Origin: Siphonodentalium dalli
Taxonomy: Eukaryota > Mollusca > Scaphopoda > Gadilida > Siphonodentaliidae
NCBI GenBank assembly: GCA_032622095.1
Contig: CP136067.1
Location: forward strand, 61,264,893 to 61,328,892
Length of the DNA: 64,000 nucleotides
Reading direction: 5' to 3'
The notes beneath the pieces were generated by a model, which saw nothing but the letters and a program-made list of their open reading frames with translations, did not search any database and was not told the DNA's origin. Position 1 is the stretch's first letter. Every line of letters begins with the position of its first letter. Below are positions 1 to 10,900 of the stretch, in pieces. A program made the position numbers and the translations under genes.

Positions 1-1159
1 TGGATTGGTTGCAAATTTCTACCCGATATGAGCAGTTTTGAAGTAAGCAATGATAAATGTAACAAGCCAGCCATGTCCACATAATTTGGTTTTGTGACAA
101 CTCAGTATAAATATTGGTAGATCATGCCATGAATCTCAACTCTGTCTCGTAGTTGAAATGATGGGAACTTTTTGATGTTCTGATGGGGGACACTATAACA
201 TTGAATATGAAAGTGTGCATGAAATTTGGAGCGGGGATAATTTCATGTATTACAGTCAATGGAGTGATTAGGAATGTGGAAAGTTGAAAAGTCTAAGAAA
301 TACTAGATAGCCGCTGGCAGCCATGTTTTCCAACAAAATTCGGAAAAATTTCATGGCTCCAATCTAGTGGTCACCATCAAGAACCATCATCTGGTGACGA
401 TCGGTTCAGGGATGTCGTCTGTAGGCAGCCATGTTTTTGTTTTTTTTAAATTGTTCTAATTTAGTAGTTACCATCTAGAGATGATCCTAAACATGTTTGT
501 AAATTTTCAAAACATTTCTCCAATAAATGCAGACTGCAGGGTGTGCCAATGGATCCAAATTTAAAATCCAAGATGGCCACTGGCAGCCATGTTTTCCAAT
601 GAAATTCATTTATAAAATTTTGATAAAAATGGGAAGTTCCCATCTGAACGTCACCCTGAAGATCTATATGAAGATTGGTAATGATCGGATGAGAGATGTG
701 ACCTGTTGGGTGTGCTGAAGGATTTAGTCATACAAATAGTAACATCCTAGTTTGCCAATGGCAACCATGTTTTCAAATAAAATTCAAATAATTTTATAGT
801 TCCATCTAGTGATCACCCCAAACATCCATATGAAGTTTGGTGACAATTGGATTAGGGATGTAGTCTCTACAAAGGGTGTGCCCAAGTATTTAGTCATGCA
901 CAGAGTATAATCAAAGATGGTCGCTGGTGGAATTTTTTAAAACATATTTTCGGGTCATCCGAAGATCATATATGGTGATATTGGGGGTGAGGGAGGTGGC
1001 CTGTAGGGCGAGCCAAAGGATTTAGAGTAAAATCCAAGATGGCCACTGGTGGCCATGTTTTTCCAACAAAATTAGGAAAATTTTATGCTCCCATCTAGTG
1101 GTAACCAGAAAGATCCATATGAAGTTTGGTGACGATCAGATGAGGGATGTGGTCTGTTA

Positions 1160-1245
1160 GTGTCGGCGCACACGATCCCGGTTGTCCCCGGTTTACCCCG
1201 GCTGCCGGGTAAATCGGGGCCAACCGGGATCGTGTGCGCCGACAC
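1160..1245. repeat. GC-rich hairpin at the left end of the TTA element
   Basis: The terminal sequence GTGTCGGCGCACACGATC is repeated in inverted orientation, ending at 1245, around a short GC-rich loop. The left terminus is therefore itself an 86-nt hairpin, and there are three copies of the end sequence in the element. Confidence 0.75.
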
Positions 1246-1845
1246 TGTGGGCCGGTTTTTGTCGGATCCGATTTAACCGGACCGATCAAACTGAGTTTGA
1301 TTTCATCCGGAAAAACCGGCTCGTGACGATGGCAACGCGCGTGTTTTGCTTGTCACATGACCAAAACATCATTCAAAATGTCAGAATAGTTATAGAAAAT
1401 TATGTCAAGAATTCTGATCAATCGACAAGTAACAACTGCTGGTAGACCTATGGGCAGAAAATATGTGCCCGTATATAGTAATCGCAACAAGAGGGCGGTA
1501 GCTGTGGAAAGGTAGTTTACGCCAATTTACGGCTATTGGCAGTATTCACAGTATTGCCCGTGACCTCAAATTCAATATATTATTATTAATATTATATATT
1601 CATTCAGTTTTATTATTAATAAATATTAGTCTTTAGAAATACATATTAATATAAATCACCATGACTAGCTATAGTAAATGTCTAGATCGGCTGATCGGCT
1701 ATTTACTACAGTGACCATAGGCATAGAATGCATATGACTGGAGTGAAAATCGGACTCGTGTGCGCTGAACCCCCCGATTTTATCGGGCCCGATTTATCAC
1801 GCAGCCGGATTTACCGGACACAATCGGGATCGTGTGCGCCGACAC
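1160..1845. mobile_element. Non-autonomous DNA transposon with TTA target duplication (PIF/Harbinger-like)
   Basis: The left end reads GTGTCGGCGCACACGATC and the right end is its reverse complement. TTA precedes it (1157-1159) and TTA follows it (1846-1848). The flanks rejoin into the surrounding repeat ('ggtctgtt' to 'aggtgtgccaaagg'), which shows a clean insertion. The 686-bp interior is AT-rich with no transposase. The 3-bp TTA duplication is typical of PIF/Harbinger elements; that superfamily call is inference. Confidence 0.75.
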
Positions 1846-2323
1846 TTAAGGTGTGCCAAAGGATTTAGTCATGCAAAGAGTAAAATACGAGATGGCTGCC
1901 TGTGGCCACGTTTTTCTTTGAATTTTTTTTTCAAATTCCATAGCTCTAGAAGTGATCCTAAACATGTCTGTACATTTTAAAAACAATTCTCCAATAACTT
2001 TGGGCTGCAGGGTGCGCCGATGGATTCTAATTCAAAATTCAAGATGGCTGCTGGTTTCCATGTTTTTTTTAAACAAATTTCGGAAAAAAGTGATGGCTCC
2101 CATTTAGAGGTCACCTGAGGTTCCATATGAAGTTTGGTGATGATTGGATGAGAGATGTAACCTGTATGGTGTGCTTATGGAATTTGTTGATGGATGGAGT
2201 CATGCACAGAGGGATGATGGATGCTAATCCATGGCAACAGTGCAAACTTTACTAAATTGAGCTAAAAGGTACATTATTTATTTCTTAGTTGTTACCTGTT
2301 CTTTAAGGACGTATTTCATTGCT

Positions 2324-2496
2324 GGTGAAGGTCCCAACTGGGAAAACTCGCATGATTTTTACGACATTTGTGAGCCAATTCCATGATAAATGTTGAATTA
2401 ATCACCGGGCGAAATTGCATGATTGTAACCGACACAAAGCGAAATCAGCTCACACTAGTTGCCCAAATCATGCAATCTCGAGCTAGGACCTTCACC
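2324..2496. mobile_element. Short inverted-repeat element (MITE-like)
   Basis: The ends GGTGAAGGTCC and GGACCTTCACC are inverted, and partial inverted similarity continues inward ('actgggaaaactcgcatgat' against 'atcatgcaatctcgagct'). It is 173 bp with no coding. I could not find a clear target duplication. Confidence 0.45.
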
Positions 2497-2561
2497 TTAT
2501 TGTGGCATACATTATTAAAGAATAGGCATTTAATAACAGGAAATGTATATTACCTGTGTTA

Positions 2562-3479
2562 GGCCAAAAAAAAAAAGGTTTTGGTTCTCAGGCCCCGCCG
2601 CATTGAATAAAAAGGGCCGCATTAGGCCTTTTTATTGCAATGCCTGATGTTACGACAAAAAAAATTACGATTTTTTTTTTGTGTGTGGATTTTATCAACA
2701 TGTACATAGCAGATATCAAACTCCAGGCAGAGTTATCTCTCATCGCTCCGCTGAGATACACTGCCATAAGGACATTAATTTGTAAGGAATTCTTACGTGT
2801 TTTTAGTTCTTATGTTTTAGGATTAAAATTGTCTATGTCTGGCTCAGTTCATATTTTTCTTATCAATACCGAAAGAATTACCATTATTGCAAACTTTAAA
2901 ACAAATTTGGTGGTCAAAACAAGATAATATGTGACTAAATACAGTTCCGCGACGATATGTAAAAATAGATTTATCGTCTGCAAAGTAACATCCTTATGGC
3001 AGTGTCATATCGCAGCGATAGCGTAGAGGGCGGCAGGGCGCTGTATGGAGTTTGAGCAGATATGTGTTGACTATTAGTGTGCATTGAGCTCTAACATGTA
3101 ATGTGTTAAAAAGTGACTTGCAGGCTTACAACATGAAGTAGATGACTACAATTAAGAAATGATTAGCTGATCCTCATGCTCTTCTTACAATTAGTCATTG
3201 TGAACAACTTACACTAATTGTAACTTTATACAATTGAAAGGCACAGGACTAAATTCAGGATCACATATTAGAATGGGGAGGTATCAGTTTTTAGACAACA
3301 ATAACAGTAGTTAATGTCAGGGGCATTATATATTGTTAGGTAATCCCAGTCATACACTGGTAGTACAATGTCATTTTTATATAAGACTAAATGAGTTTAT
3401 ATGCATAACAGTTCCCTCTACCTTTCTGGTTATTACTAGACAGAGGAAGGTATCTTTGTCCATGCTTACTATGCGCAGA

Positions 3480-3510
<31 letters not shown>

Positions 3511-3576
3511 CCCTCCCTCCCTCATTGATTTGAAAAAAAAATTGCCCGAGAACCAAAAAACTTTTTTTTTTTGGCC
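2562..3576. mobile_element. Non-autonomous inverted-repeat transposon with TTA duplication
   Basis: The left end is GGCC followed by an A tract and 'ggttttggttctc'. The right end is its reverse complement. TTA flanks both sides (2559-2561 and 3577-3579). Inverted similarity reappears deeper inside, for example 'cactgccataaggac' near 2760 against 'catccttatggcagtg' near 2990, so the arms are long. The open frame 2640-2927 lies in the left arm and resembles nothing I know; I treat it as non-coding. Confidence 0.65.
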
Positions 3577-3579
3577 TTA

Positions 3580-4285
3580 TTTTTCAAATTTTATAATGTT
3601 CCTCGTCAGAACATCAGAAAGTACCCATGTTTTGAACTGGTGGAATATGATATCTATGGATGTAGCCAGAGCAGAGAGTCATGGCATGATCTAGAATATT
3701 GGGGAAACAATTGGGTCATTCCAAGGCCTCAAGAGTAAAAGACATATTATGTACTTGTTTGGATATGTGAGACTGATCAGTTAGTATACAGGTGCTATGC
3801 CAACTGGAGGAATATAGGATTCTACTAACATCTCTGAAAATCAAGCAAATCGACCGTACCACTCCATAGAGAACATCGTCTGAACTACGCTGAATTGTAA
3901 ATATTTACTACTCGATTCGGGACACACCTATCGGCGATAAACTAACGAAAACAATTTCGCCATCAAGAGTCACTGCATATAATTAATATATAAGAATGAT
4001 GGTGTTTTGACAATTTGGATATAATATTTGTAAAATTTACTACTTTGAACAATATTATTCTCCATTTATCTTTGATCACCATATCGGAGTGTTTCATATC
4101 ACTTTAAGGAGTTTGTGAATACTCCACTCTGACTTTTATGTCCTTATATTGGTGGGTCCAGGAACCCCTAGCAAAACACCAACACTATTTGGTCCCTTAT
4201 TAACAAATAATAATACATACAGTTAAACCTCTTCAAAACAAACACCCATCAGAAAATTGCACCGTCACAAAACATAATGTCACCA
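3580..4285. other. Unassigned AT-rich sequence
   Basis: I see no gene, clear repeat structure or element ends here. Confidence 0.4.
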
Positions 4286-4624
4286 TTAAAGGCATGGATG
4301 GCCTTCGTGGTGGGTATTGCTGTTAAAATTGTCACATCCGTTTAAACCGCCATAAACAGAACGAAAATTAAATAAAACATAGACAGATTTTGTTCTTAAA
4401 CCGATCATAAATATTACGTAAATAGTATGTTATTGTTATGTAAACAAAAGCCAGAACCTGGCTTTTGTTTACACAACACAGCATACAAACTTGACAATAT
4501 AACATACTATTTACTCGATATTTATGATTGGTATAAGAACAAAATATGTCTATATTTTAATATTCGTTCTGTTTGTGACTATTCTAACAGCATACCCCCC
4601 TGGGAAGGCCATCCGTGTCTTTAA
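4286..4624. mobile_element. Foldback MITE with TTAA ends
   Basis: Almost the whole 339 bp folds on itself. The ends read TTAAAGGCATGGATGGCC and, inverted, TTAAAGACACGGATGGCC. The centre is a hairpin around 'aaacaaaagccag/ctggcttttgttt' (about 4443-4471). TTAA lies at both ends and is the likely target duplication. A related longer copy lies at 18183-19018. Confidence 0.7.
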
Positions 4625-4889
4625 TACTGAGAGTGATAAAAACAATACTCCCTTAATGATTGATACAATACTCCCTTAATGATTGATGCAACTTTACTAA
4701 TTTACACAACAATAGAATGATTTATATAAAACTAATTATACAACTATATAGTTAAAACATAAAACAAAGAGCAACTTCATGAATATCGCAGATTTTCAAT
4801 ATGTTGCCACTATAAATGGACAATTTGCCTATTCCATCCTTTATGCTAAGCTCTTCACTTTGTTGGCCGGCTTTAGCATTAATTGTATA

Positions 4890-5656
4890 CCTTACTCGTA
4901 TTTAAATTCGCGCAGTACTATTTTTCGCTCAGTTTTGTATTCGAGCACTGACAGAAATATTTTCGTAAAAGTCGTGGATCTGATGACAGTTTCAGTTCTT
5001 ACTCATTTCTGAAGATACATGTGTATATTACACGACCACAGCCGATTTACATCCTGTATACCATTACTGCATCATCATTTTGTTGCGATGGTGGGGGTCT
5101 ATATGCTCCAAATAATTATTCTGATATTGAAATAGTTATGGACTGTTTGGCCACCAATGAAATGAACTCGAAAACAGAAAACCACAACCGAGAAGCAACT
5201 GACTTAAGATAATTCAACACTTGGCTGTGGGTTGTGATGAAATAACTAGCTCAGACTGCATGTATATGGTAACAATGCATGGTGAAGAATGGTGAATAGA
5301 GGGACGTGCTTTCATGTACATGCAATCTAGAAAATTTGTATTTCTAAGCGTTTCAACATCGTCGACGTTACCATGATATGTACGTCGCTTGGCATTGGGA
5401 AATGGTTATGATTTTTGTTTATATTATGGTTGACCGAATGTAAATTTATAGGTCTACGCGTACATGCGTAATTGTCTAGTCAGTATACAACTTTTCTTAA
5501 TGTGTGTAACTGATCAACATAACCCTCGATCTTGTTTTTTCCTGTGGTTAATTAGTTTAAACTCTGGAATCGTACTATTTTTCGCTCAGTTTTAAATTCG
5601 CACACCGACGGGTGCGCGCGAAAAATAGTACTGCGCGAATTTAAATACGAGTAAGG
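4890..5656. mobile_element. Non-autonomous transposon with TA duplication (Tc1/mariner-like)
   Basis: The terminal inverted repeats are about 38 bp and essentially identical. They start CCTTACTCGTATTTAAATTC and run to 'agtactatttttcgc'. TA precedes and follows the element (4888-4889, 5657-5658). A second partial copy of the end lies just inside the right terminus near 5573-5605. There is no transposase; the reading frames inside are short and unrecognised. Confidence 0.7.
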
Positions 5657-5790
5657 TAGACCTAAAATGTTGACGGATGACTGGACGGATGGACAGGTGG
5701 ACACACAGACTCACAGCTAGACACACAGATTGCTAAAAGTCATCAATAAACAGCTATTATAAAGTCATAGAAGATTAGGGCCACCTGGGC

Positions 5791-6766
5791 AGGCCTTAAA
5801 ATCCATAAAATTCTACGAGAATCAAAATATAGCATTTCTACAGTGAATCAGTCTAAATAAAATTAGACCATGTTTCATTTCAATCAACTTAGGTCTAAAG
5901 ACTCTCATGGTTAAAAACATTTGAAATGGAAGAAATCGAGCCAATGCGCAGCAAATGATGCATTGCTTGACCAATGAATAGCTTCCAGCAAATTAAATTA
6001 TTTGTACAAGCTACACACGCGGTATTTGACTGCAATCTCATGACGTTATTGAATAAAATACACGTTAGTTTCGCATATATTAACTGACCAAACGTCTTAT
6101 GTTCAAAATCAAAACTAACGTTTGTTTCTTCATAATTGGGGAATGGTCAGACAGAACAAGTTTACACAATAGAATCGTATTTGCAAAGATATTCAAAACT
6201 GGTTAAATCTAGTTAGTATTTTCTCCTAACCTCAGCTAACATATGGACATTACGTCACATGCCAAATAAGGATTGTTACAACTTAGAGTGATTGTATCAT
6301 GAATTGTCACGCGTGTATTCTAAACATGGAGATGACGATGGTACAGCTAAATAATATTTATTATAGCATGCGTATCGCTATATCTTTTTTGCACCGTTCT
6401 TTATTATATAGCATCTGAATGATGAAAATCGCATTCTGCACGCATAGTGAAGCAAACCTTGAAACGCGCATTTTATTGCACGAAATTGGTTGGAGGAAGT
6501 GACTACTCTTGCATGTTTACATGACCTCAGGTGCACATGTGTAGATCTATGCGTGTATAAAATATACCTTAATGAATATTAATGAATTTTCACTAAAAGG
6601 GGATCCCCTTTCATCTCGGATATCAGCTAGAATGCCGGTATCATCAGATGTAGATGAAAGTAATGAGATGGAGTCTGGATATTTATCAGACTGACAGTAA
6701 ATCAGCTGCTTTTACGAGAATCAAACTAAGAATCATGAGTTTGATTCTCGTCGGATTTTAAGCCCT
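5791..6766. mobile_element. Inverted-repeat element with 'ggccttaaaatcc' ends
   Basis: The left end 'aggccttaaaatcc...tacgagaatcaaa' is matched in inverted orientation by 'tttgattctcgtcggatttta' at the right end. A miniature relative lies at 20436-20561 with the same ends and an internal 'gagaatcatgattctc' palindrome. Borders are approximate and no duplication was confirmed. There is no coding. Confidence 0.5.
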
Positions 6767-6909
6767 GCTGGATGCCCACTGCCCTAACTGTCCCTCGTCA
6801 AAAGAACAACTTTTTTAATGGAAATCAGAGAAGGCACATGAGAAAACTGGTCACAGGTTGATATGCTTTGTGCGAATAAATCAAGACATCACTAGTTCAG
6901 CTAAGAATA

Positions 6910-6924
6910 CCCCCCCCCCCCCCC
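6910..6924 (+). repeat. Poly(C) run
   Basis: Fifteen consecutive C bases, likely length-variable. Confidence 0.9.
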
Positions 6925-7169
6925 AACAATGTGGCTGCAATGGTTTAAGCACTCAAATTTATGATCTGAAAAGTTAAGTTGTATGCACACATAGATGGAA
7001 AGCCTGACATCTGATTTGATTAGTTCAAATTGACTGGAAAATGTAGCGATACAAGCTGGGGCAAAACATTTTCGAAAAAGGGGGATAACTCTACAAGAAA
7101 AAGTCAGATGGGCATCATAATCACAGGTGCACAGGTTCCCATACTACTAAATACACACCCATTGTTGTT

Positions 7170-7409
7170 TTAACCCTTTGAGTGCCAGGTCGATTTTTGT
7201 ATCAACCCATATACCCTGTGCCAATGCATTCTCTTATATATGCGAATCGACTATAGGTCGCCTCGCATATATAAGAGAATGCATTGGCCTAACAATTATT
7301 ATTATTATTTTTTTTGGACAATTTTAATAATTTATTCTTATATTCTTTAAGAGACTTATTTTGTAGGTTTAGGGCCGATGAGATCGCCCCCTGGCACTCA
7401 AAGGGTTAA
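7170..7409. mobile_element. TTAA-flanked MITE, 'ttaaccctttgagtgccag' type
   Basis: TTAACCCTTTGAGTGCCAG at the left is exactly inverted at the right end. The middle holds a long palindrome, 'gccaatgcattctc' near 7220 with its reverse complement near 7275. It is 240 bp and has no coding. Relatives with similar ends lie at 39732-39956 and, more loosely, at 13845-16585 and 36559-36656. Confidence 0.7.
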
Positions 7410-7727
7410 ACACTGGATCCAGCATGTGTGATAAATTTTCAACAAATTACTCTGGGCAATCCCTGGATTCTCCCCAGAGACATTCAAAAAGTTGGTAACG
7501 GCAAATTGCTGTGAAAACACTCTCAATAATTATCTCTTCTGTCTTGATACAGTATATGTTCAATAGGATGTGCAAAAGATATAGCCAAAATCGTGTTGGG
7601 ATTGTTTAGTGGTTACCAAACTCAAGTAGCTGGCACAAGAAAACAATGAGCGCTTCAGCTCGTGGTATCCTTACACTATCCACTCTCATGCGATAATAAA
7701 TTACCTGTACCAACACGGCTCTATATA

Positions 7728-7733
7728 TTTATT
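7728..7733 (-). terminator. Poly(A) signal of the dispanin gene
   Basis: Read on the minus strand this is AATAAA, about 35 nt downstream of the stop codon at 7771-7769. Its position and orientation fit the 3' end of the dispanin transcript. Confidence 0.6.
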
Positions 7734-7768
7734 ATCTTAGTAGGTCATGCCCCCACAATGCAATTCCT

Positions 7769-7945
7769 TTAGTAGTTATAGTTGTTAGAGCTGTTGAGGA
7801 TAACGCCAAGATATATACCAATTAAAATGCCACCAACAATAAAAGAGCATATACCAGCAGCAATGCTGATGTTGACGAACTGCTTTGCACCTCTGGCTTG
7901 TATATTAGCAGATGCCATATCTCCTCTCTGTGCTGACTGCCTTGC
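7769..7945 (-). CDS. Dispanin gene, last coding exon
   Basis: Acceptor 'tttccag' precedes 7945. The exon encodes 58 residues in phase 0, beginning ARQSAQRGDM and ending NSSNNYNY before TAA. It holds the second half of the CD225 domain and the C-terminal transmembrane helix. Confidence 0.85.
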   Translation of the reverse strand, partial: ARQSAQRGDMASANIQARGAKQFVNISIAAGICSFIVGGILIGIYLGVILNSSNNYNY

Positions 7946-10900
7946 CTGGAAATAGTGGAAAGCCTTGCATTGATTTAATAACTAAATTTTTTAAGTGAAA
8001 ATTTCTGAAAAATCAAGAATCAAACCCCAGTACATTTGCACACATTCCCATATGGCTAAGTTTTAAAAGCTGTATTTATTATAGGCTTTATTATAGGCTC
8101 AATAGTGATTTATCAAAACAAAATCTTACTTTATTTTGAAATCTACCTGAAAGGGATATAGAAGTTTCCATTTTCACGCTGGTTCACACATGTACCATGC
8201 GCTACAAACTCGCTCATTCATGACATAACTTTCAGCGTCCACTCAAAAACACGAGATATCATCTATATATTAAGGATTAAGTTTCTAATATAAAAGTCTT
8301 TTTACTCACAAAATCCTCATCTGTTATCAAATATTAAAGCTTGTGTTTAAGCTGCCATTTGCAAGTTTCATGCGACAAGTGAATTCATACTTTCTGTGAA
8401 CACGAGGAAGGATCCTTTTATAAATAAACCTACTTTCCCTTCAATTAGGCTTGCCACGATTATTCGATTAATCGACTAACCTTCGGCAGGTGCGGTAGTC
8501 GACGGTTATTTACTTTCGTCGACTAATCGCCCGGGGGGGGGTATGGTTGTGTAACTTGTGTATCGATGTCATGCCTGGAAGTAACTGTTAACCGCGTATG
8601 CAGCACAATTCCGTTCCGGCGTCCTCTGCCTTTGATGTCGCCGCCGACATTTGGCGGTCATCTTCAAAGAATTATGTGTGCGACATGTTCACACTACTAG
8701 TACGTGCCTGGTTGGCGGCATCCTTCAGTTTGTCTTTGATGTCTGCGCCGACTTTTCAGAGTCATCGCCGATGTGTGAGGGAATCTGATCAGCTATTGGT
8801 TGGAATATATGTCAGCGTGTTAGGCCATGGGCGGACCTGGGAAGGTTGCAAATAATTACCATTACATGTATTCTCGTTTGGTGCTTCAAGAAAACAATCC
8901 GACGTTTGCGAGTTCTTTGACAAGGGGTTACGTATATATTATAAACTATTAATTTGTTTAATTATTTCTTGCAATTCTTTATTGAAAATGTCCAGGTTAT
9001 ACACGGCAGTAATTGTGACTGCATCCCTGTCACCCCAGGGTCCCCCACAAAAGCTCAAATACCTCCCACTGCCTACTAGTACCTATGTCCTCATTAACTG
9101 CATTGTAAGTGCACGCCTTTCGCCGCAATTTCACCGATTAATGTGAAGCACGTGACCTGCCGAAATACGTAGCGGCGGCTTGGGAGTCGCGATCGAGATT
9201 AGCTTTACTTTGTGCAATTTTGCACAGTTACTGTCACGTCATGCTCGTATGCAGTTTGCTCTAACTTTCCCAGAAACATCGGCAATATTGGCACTTGGCA
9301 GTATTTAATAGTAAGGGCCTGTTAAAAACTACATCGGGACGAATGAGACTATGAGGGCATGAATATTCCTTGTTGTATATGCAATAAAACAGTGTAAACA
9401 CGGAACATCGACAGTAATAACTGTCTTTAAAATGAATGTAAAGAAGTCATCGTAATTTCGCATTTATCACTTGTTTACCTGGATGTAATACAGGGCGCAT
9501 ATATTACCGATTAATCGACTAACCGTCGATTATAGCTGCCGATTAGTCGATTATGAAAACTCATAGTCGTGGCAACCCTACCTTCAATAAAATGTACCGA
9601 TATACATTTGATTGCCGAGTTGCACAGATAGTAAAGGAGATGGCAATCTCTACACCTGTATATATATATCATATTTATGGAGGCACAGGCTCACTATGAG
9701 TGTTTATTGCTTCAAATGTGCTTGCTTCAGTGAGGATGAACAAATTCTCATTTCATATCGAAATGGCCATGTATCGATCAGAATGGCACATTGGGATGTC
9801 CCTCATCTCAGATCAAGCTTGAAAATAAGTCCAGATTTTCGGCCATGTCGGGTCTTGAATCTGCGCCAACCTTGTTGAGCCCCTATTGCGATGATCGTAT
9901 CCACAGCCTACCGTATGCATCTAGGCTATAGGGACATCCTTAACAAGGAAGCCCCTTCACTGAGAGTTCGGAAGCGTATCAGTCTGAACATGTGTTCGAA
10001 TATTGACACAGAACGGATCTACCATAATATTGGAACAGCACAATGAACTTCTGCCAAAATGGTATCTGTGGTATCATACAATCAGTGGTACTGGCATATA
10101 GATATATCATTGCCAGCAAAATGATAGAACTAAAGAAGAAAGTTCGGGAAGTCTTATTGGTACAAATACTGGTACATTAGTTGGTGTCATAAAAAAGGAG
10201 AATTTACTGGAACACATATGCAACAGTATTTATTATTTGAAACATTTATTCTTTCTGGATTTGTTTGTGCCCGCCGAAATCACTTTCCAGTGGCATTTCA
10301 TGTGTACCCATATATATAGTCTCATACGTCTATTCGTCAATTCAAAATAGTCATTTCTAGGAATATGATAAGTCTTTGGAGGTCTGTAAAATATGTATAA
10401 ATGTTTATTGACATATTTTAATCCCTGAAAACTAGGAATAACTTGATGATGATACACCACAATACTTTCATTCAAATGTTTTTGTTGTTTATTTGTGTTC
10501 TGGTAATATTTGTTAATTCATCTTCACCATCGAAATTTCAAACACATGCATCCTGGACTTACTGCAAAGACTGTACATACATTTAACCCTTCTACTCCAT
10601 AGACCATGCATAGACAAGATCTATGTACAGATGTATCCTAAATTCACAGAATATTGCGCCATTCTGGAAACTGTTGATACAGTACAATTATAGAAATAAT
10701 TGAACCTACTTCAAAAGAGAGTACAGCCATCAAATGAATGTAAGCTTTGACTTGGAAAATATATCTGTTATTAAATAATTATAAATGCAGCTTGTTTATA
10801 ATATACCACAAGTCTCTCTATCATTCACCAATGTTTGATGCCAACTCATTAATGAGCTGCTCCAAATGTGAAACAACACATTGCCACCAACATTATATCA

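Larger units (their letters stand above)
1..2235. repeat. Decayed 'aagatggc' interspersed repeat block 1
   Basis: Imperfect copies of one unit follow one another: a stretch like 'gtgccaaaggatttagtc', then 'aaaatccaagatggc', then 'ggcagccatgtttt', then 'cccatctagtggtcacc', then 'agtttggtgacgatcgg'. Clear cores lie near 310, 571, 745, 1032, 1886 and 2040. The unit is about 150-200 bp and copies are diverged. No convincing gene lies inside; the short reading frames here are readings through repeat DNA. The block is split by the 1160-1845 element, whose removal rejoins the repeat. Confidence 0.7.

Noticed and set aside
2640-2927. 95-codon frame
   Set aside because: It lies in the arm of a non-autonomous element and has no known motif.
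8598-8855. 85-codon frame inside the hAT-type element, a possible transposase piece
   Set aside because: It has no hAT motifs and is low in conserved-type residues.
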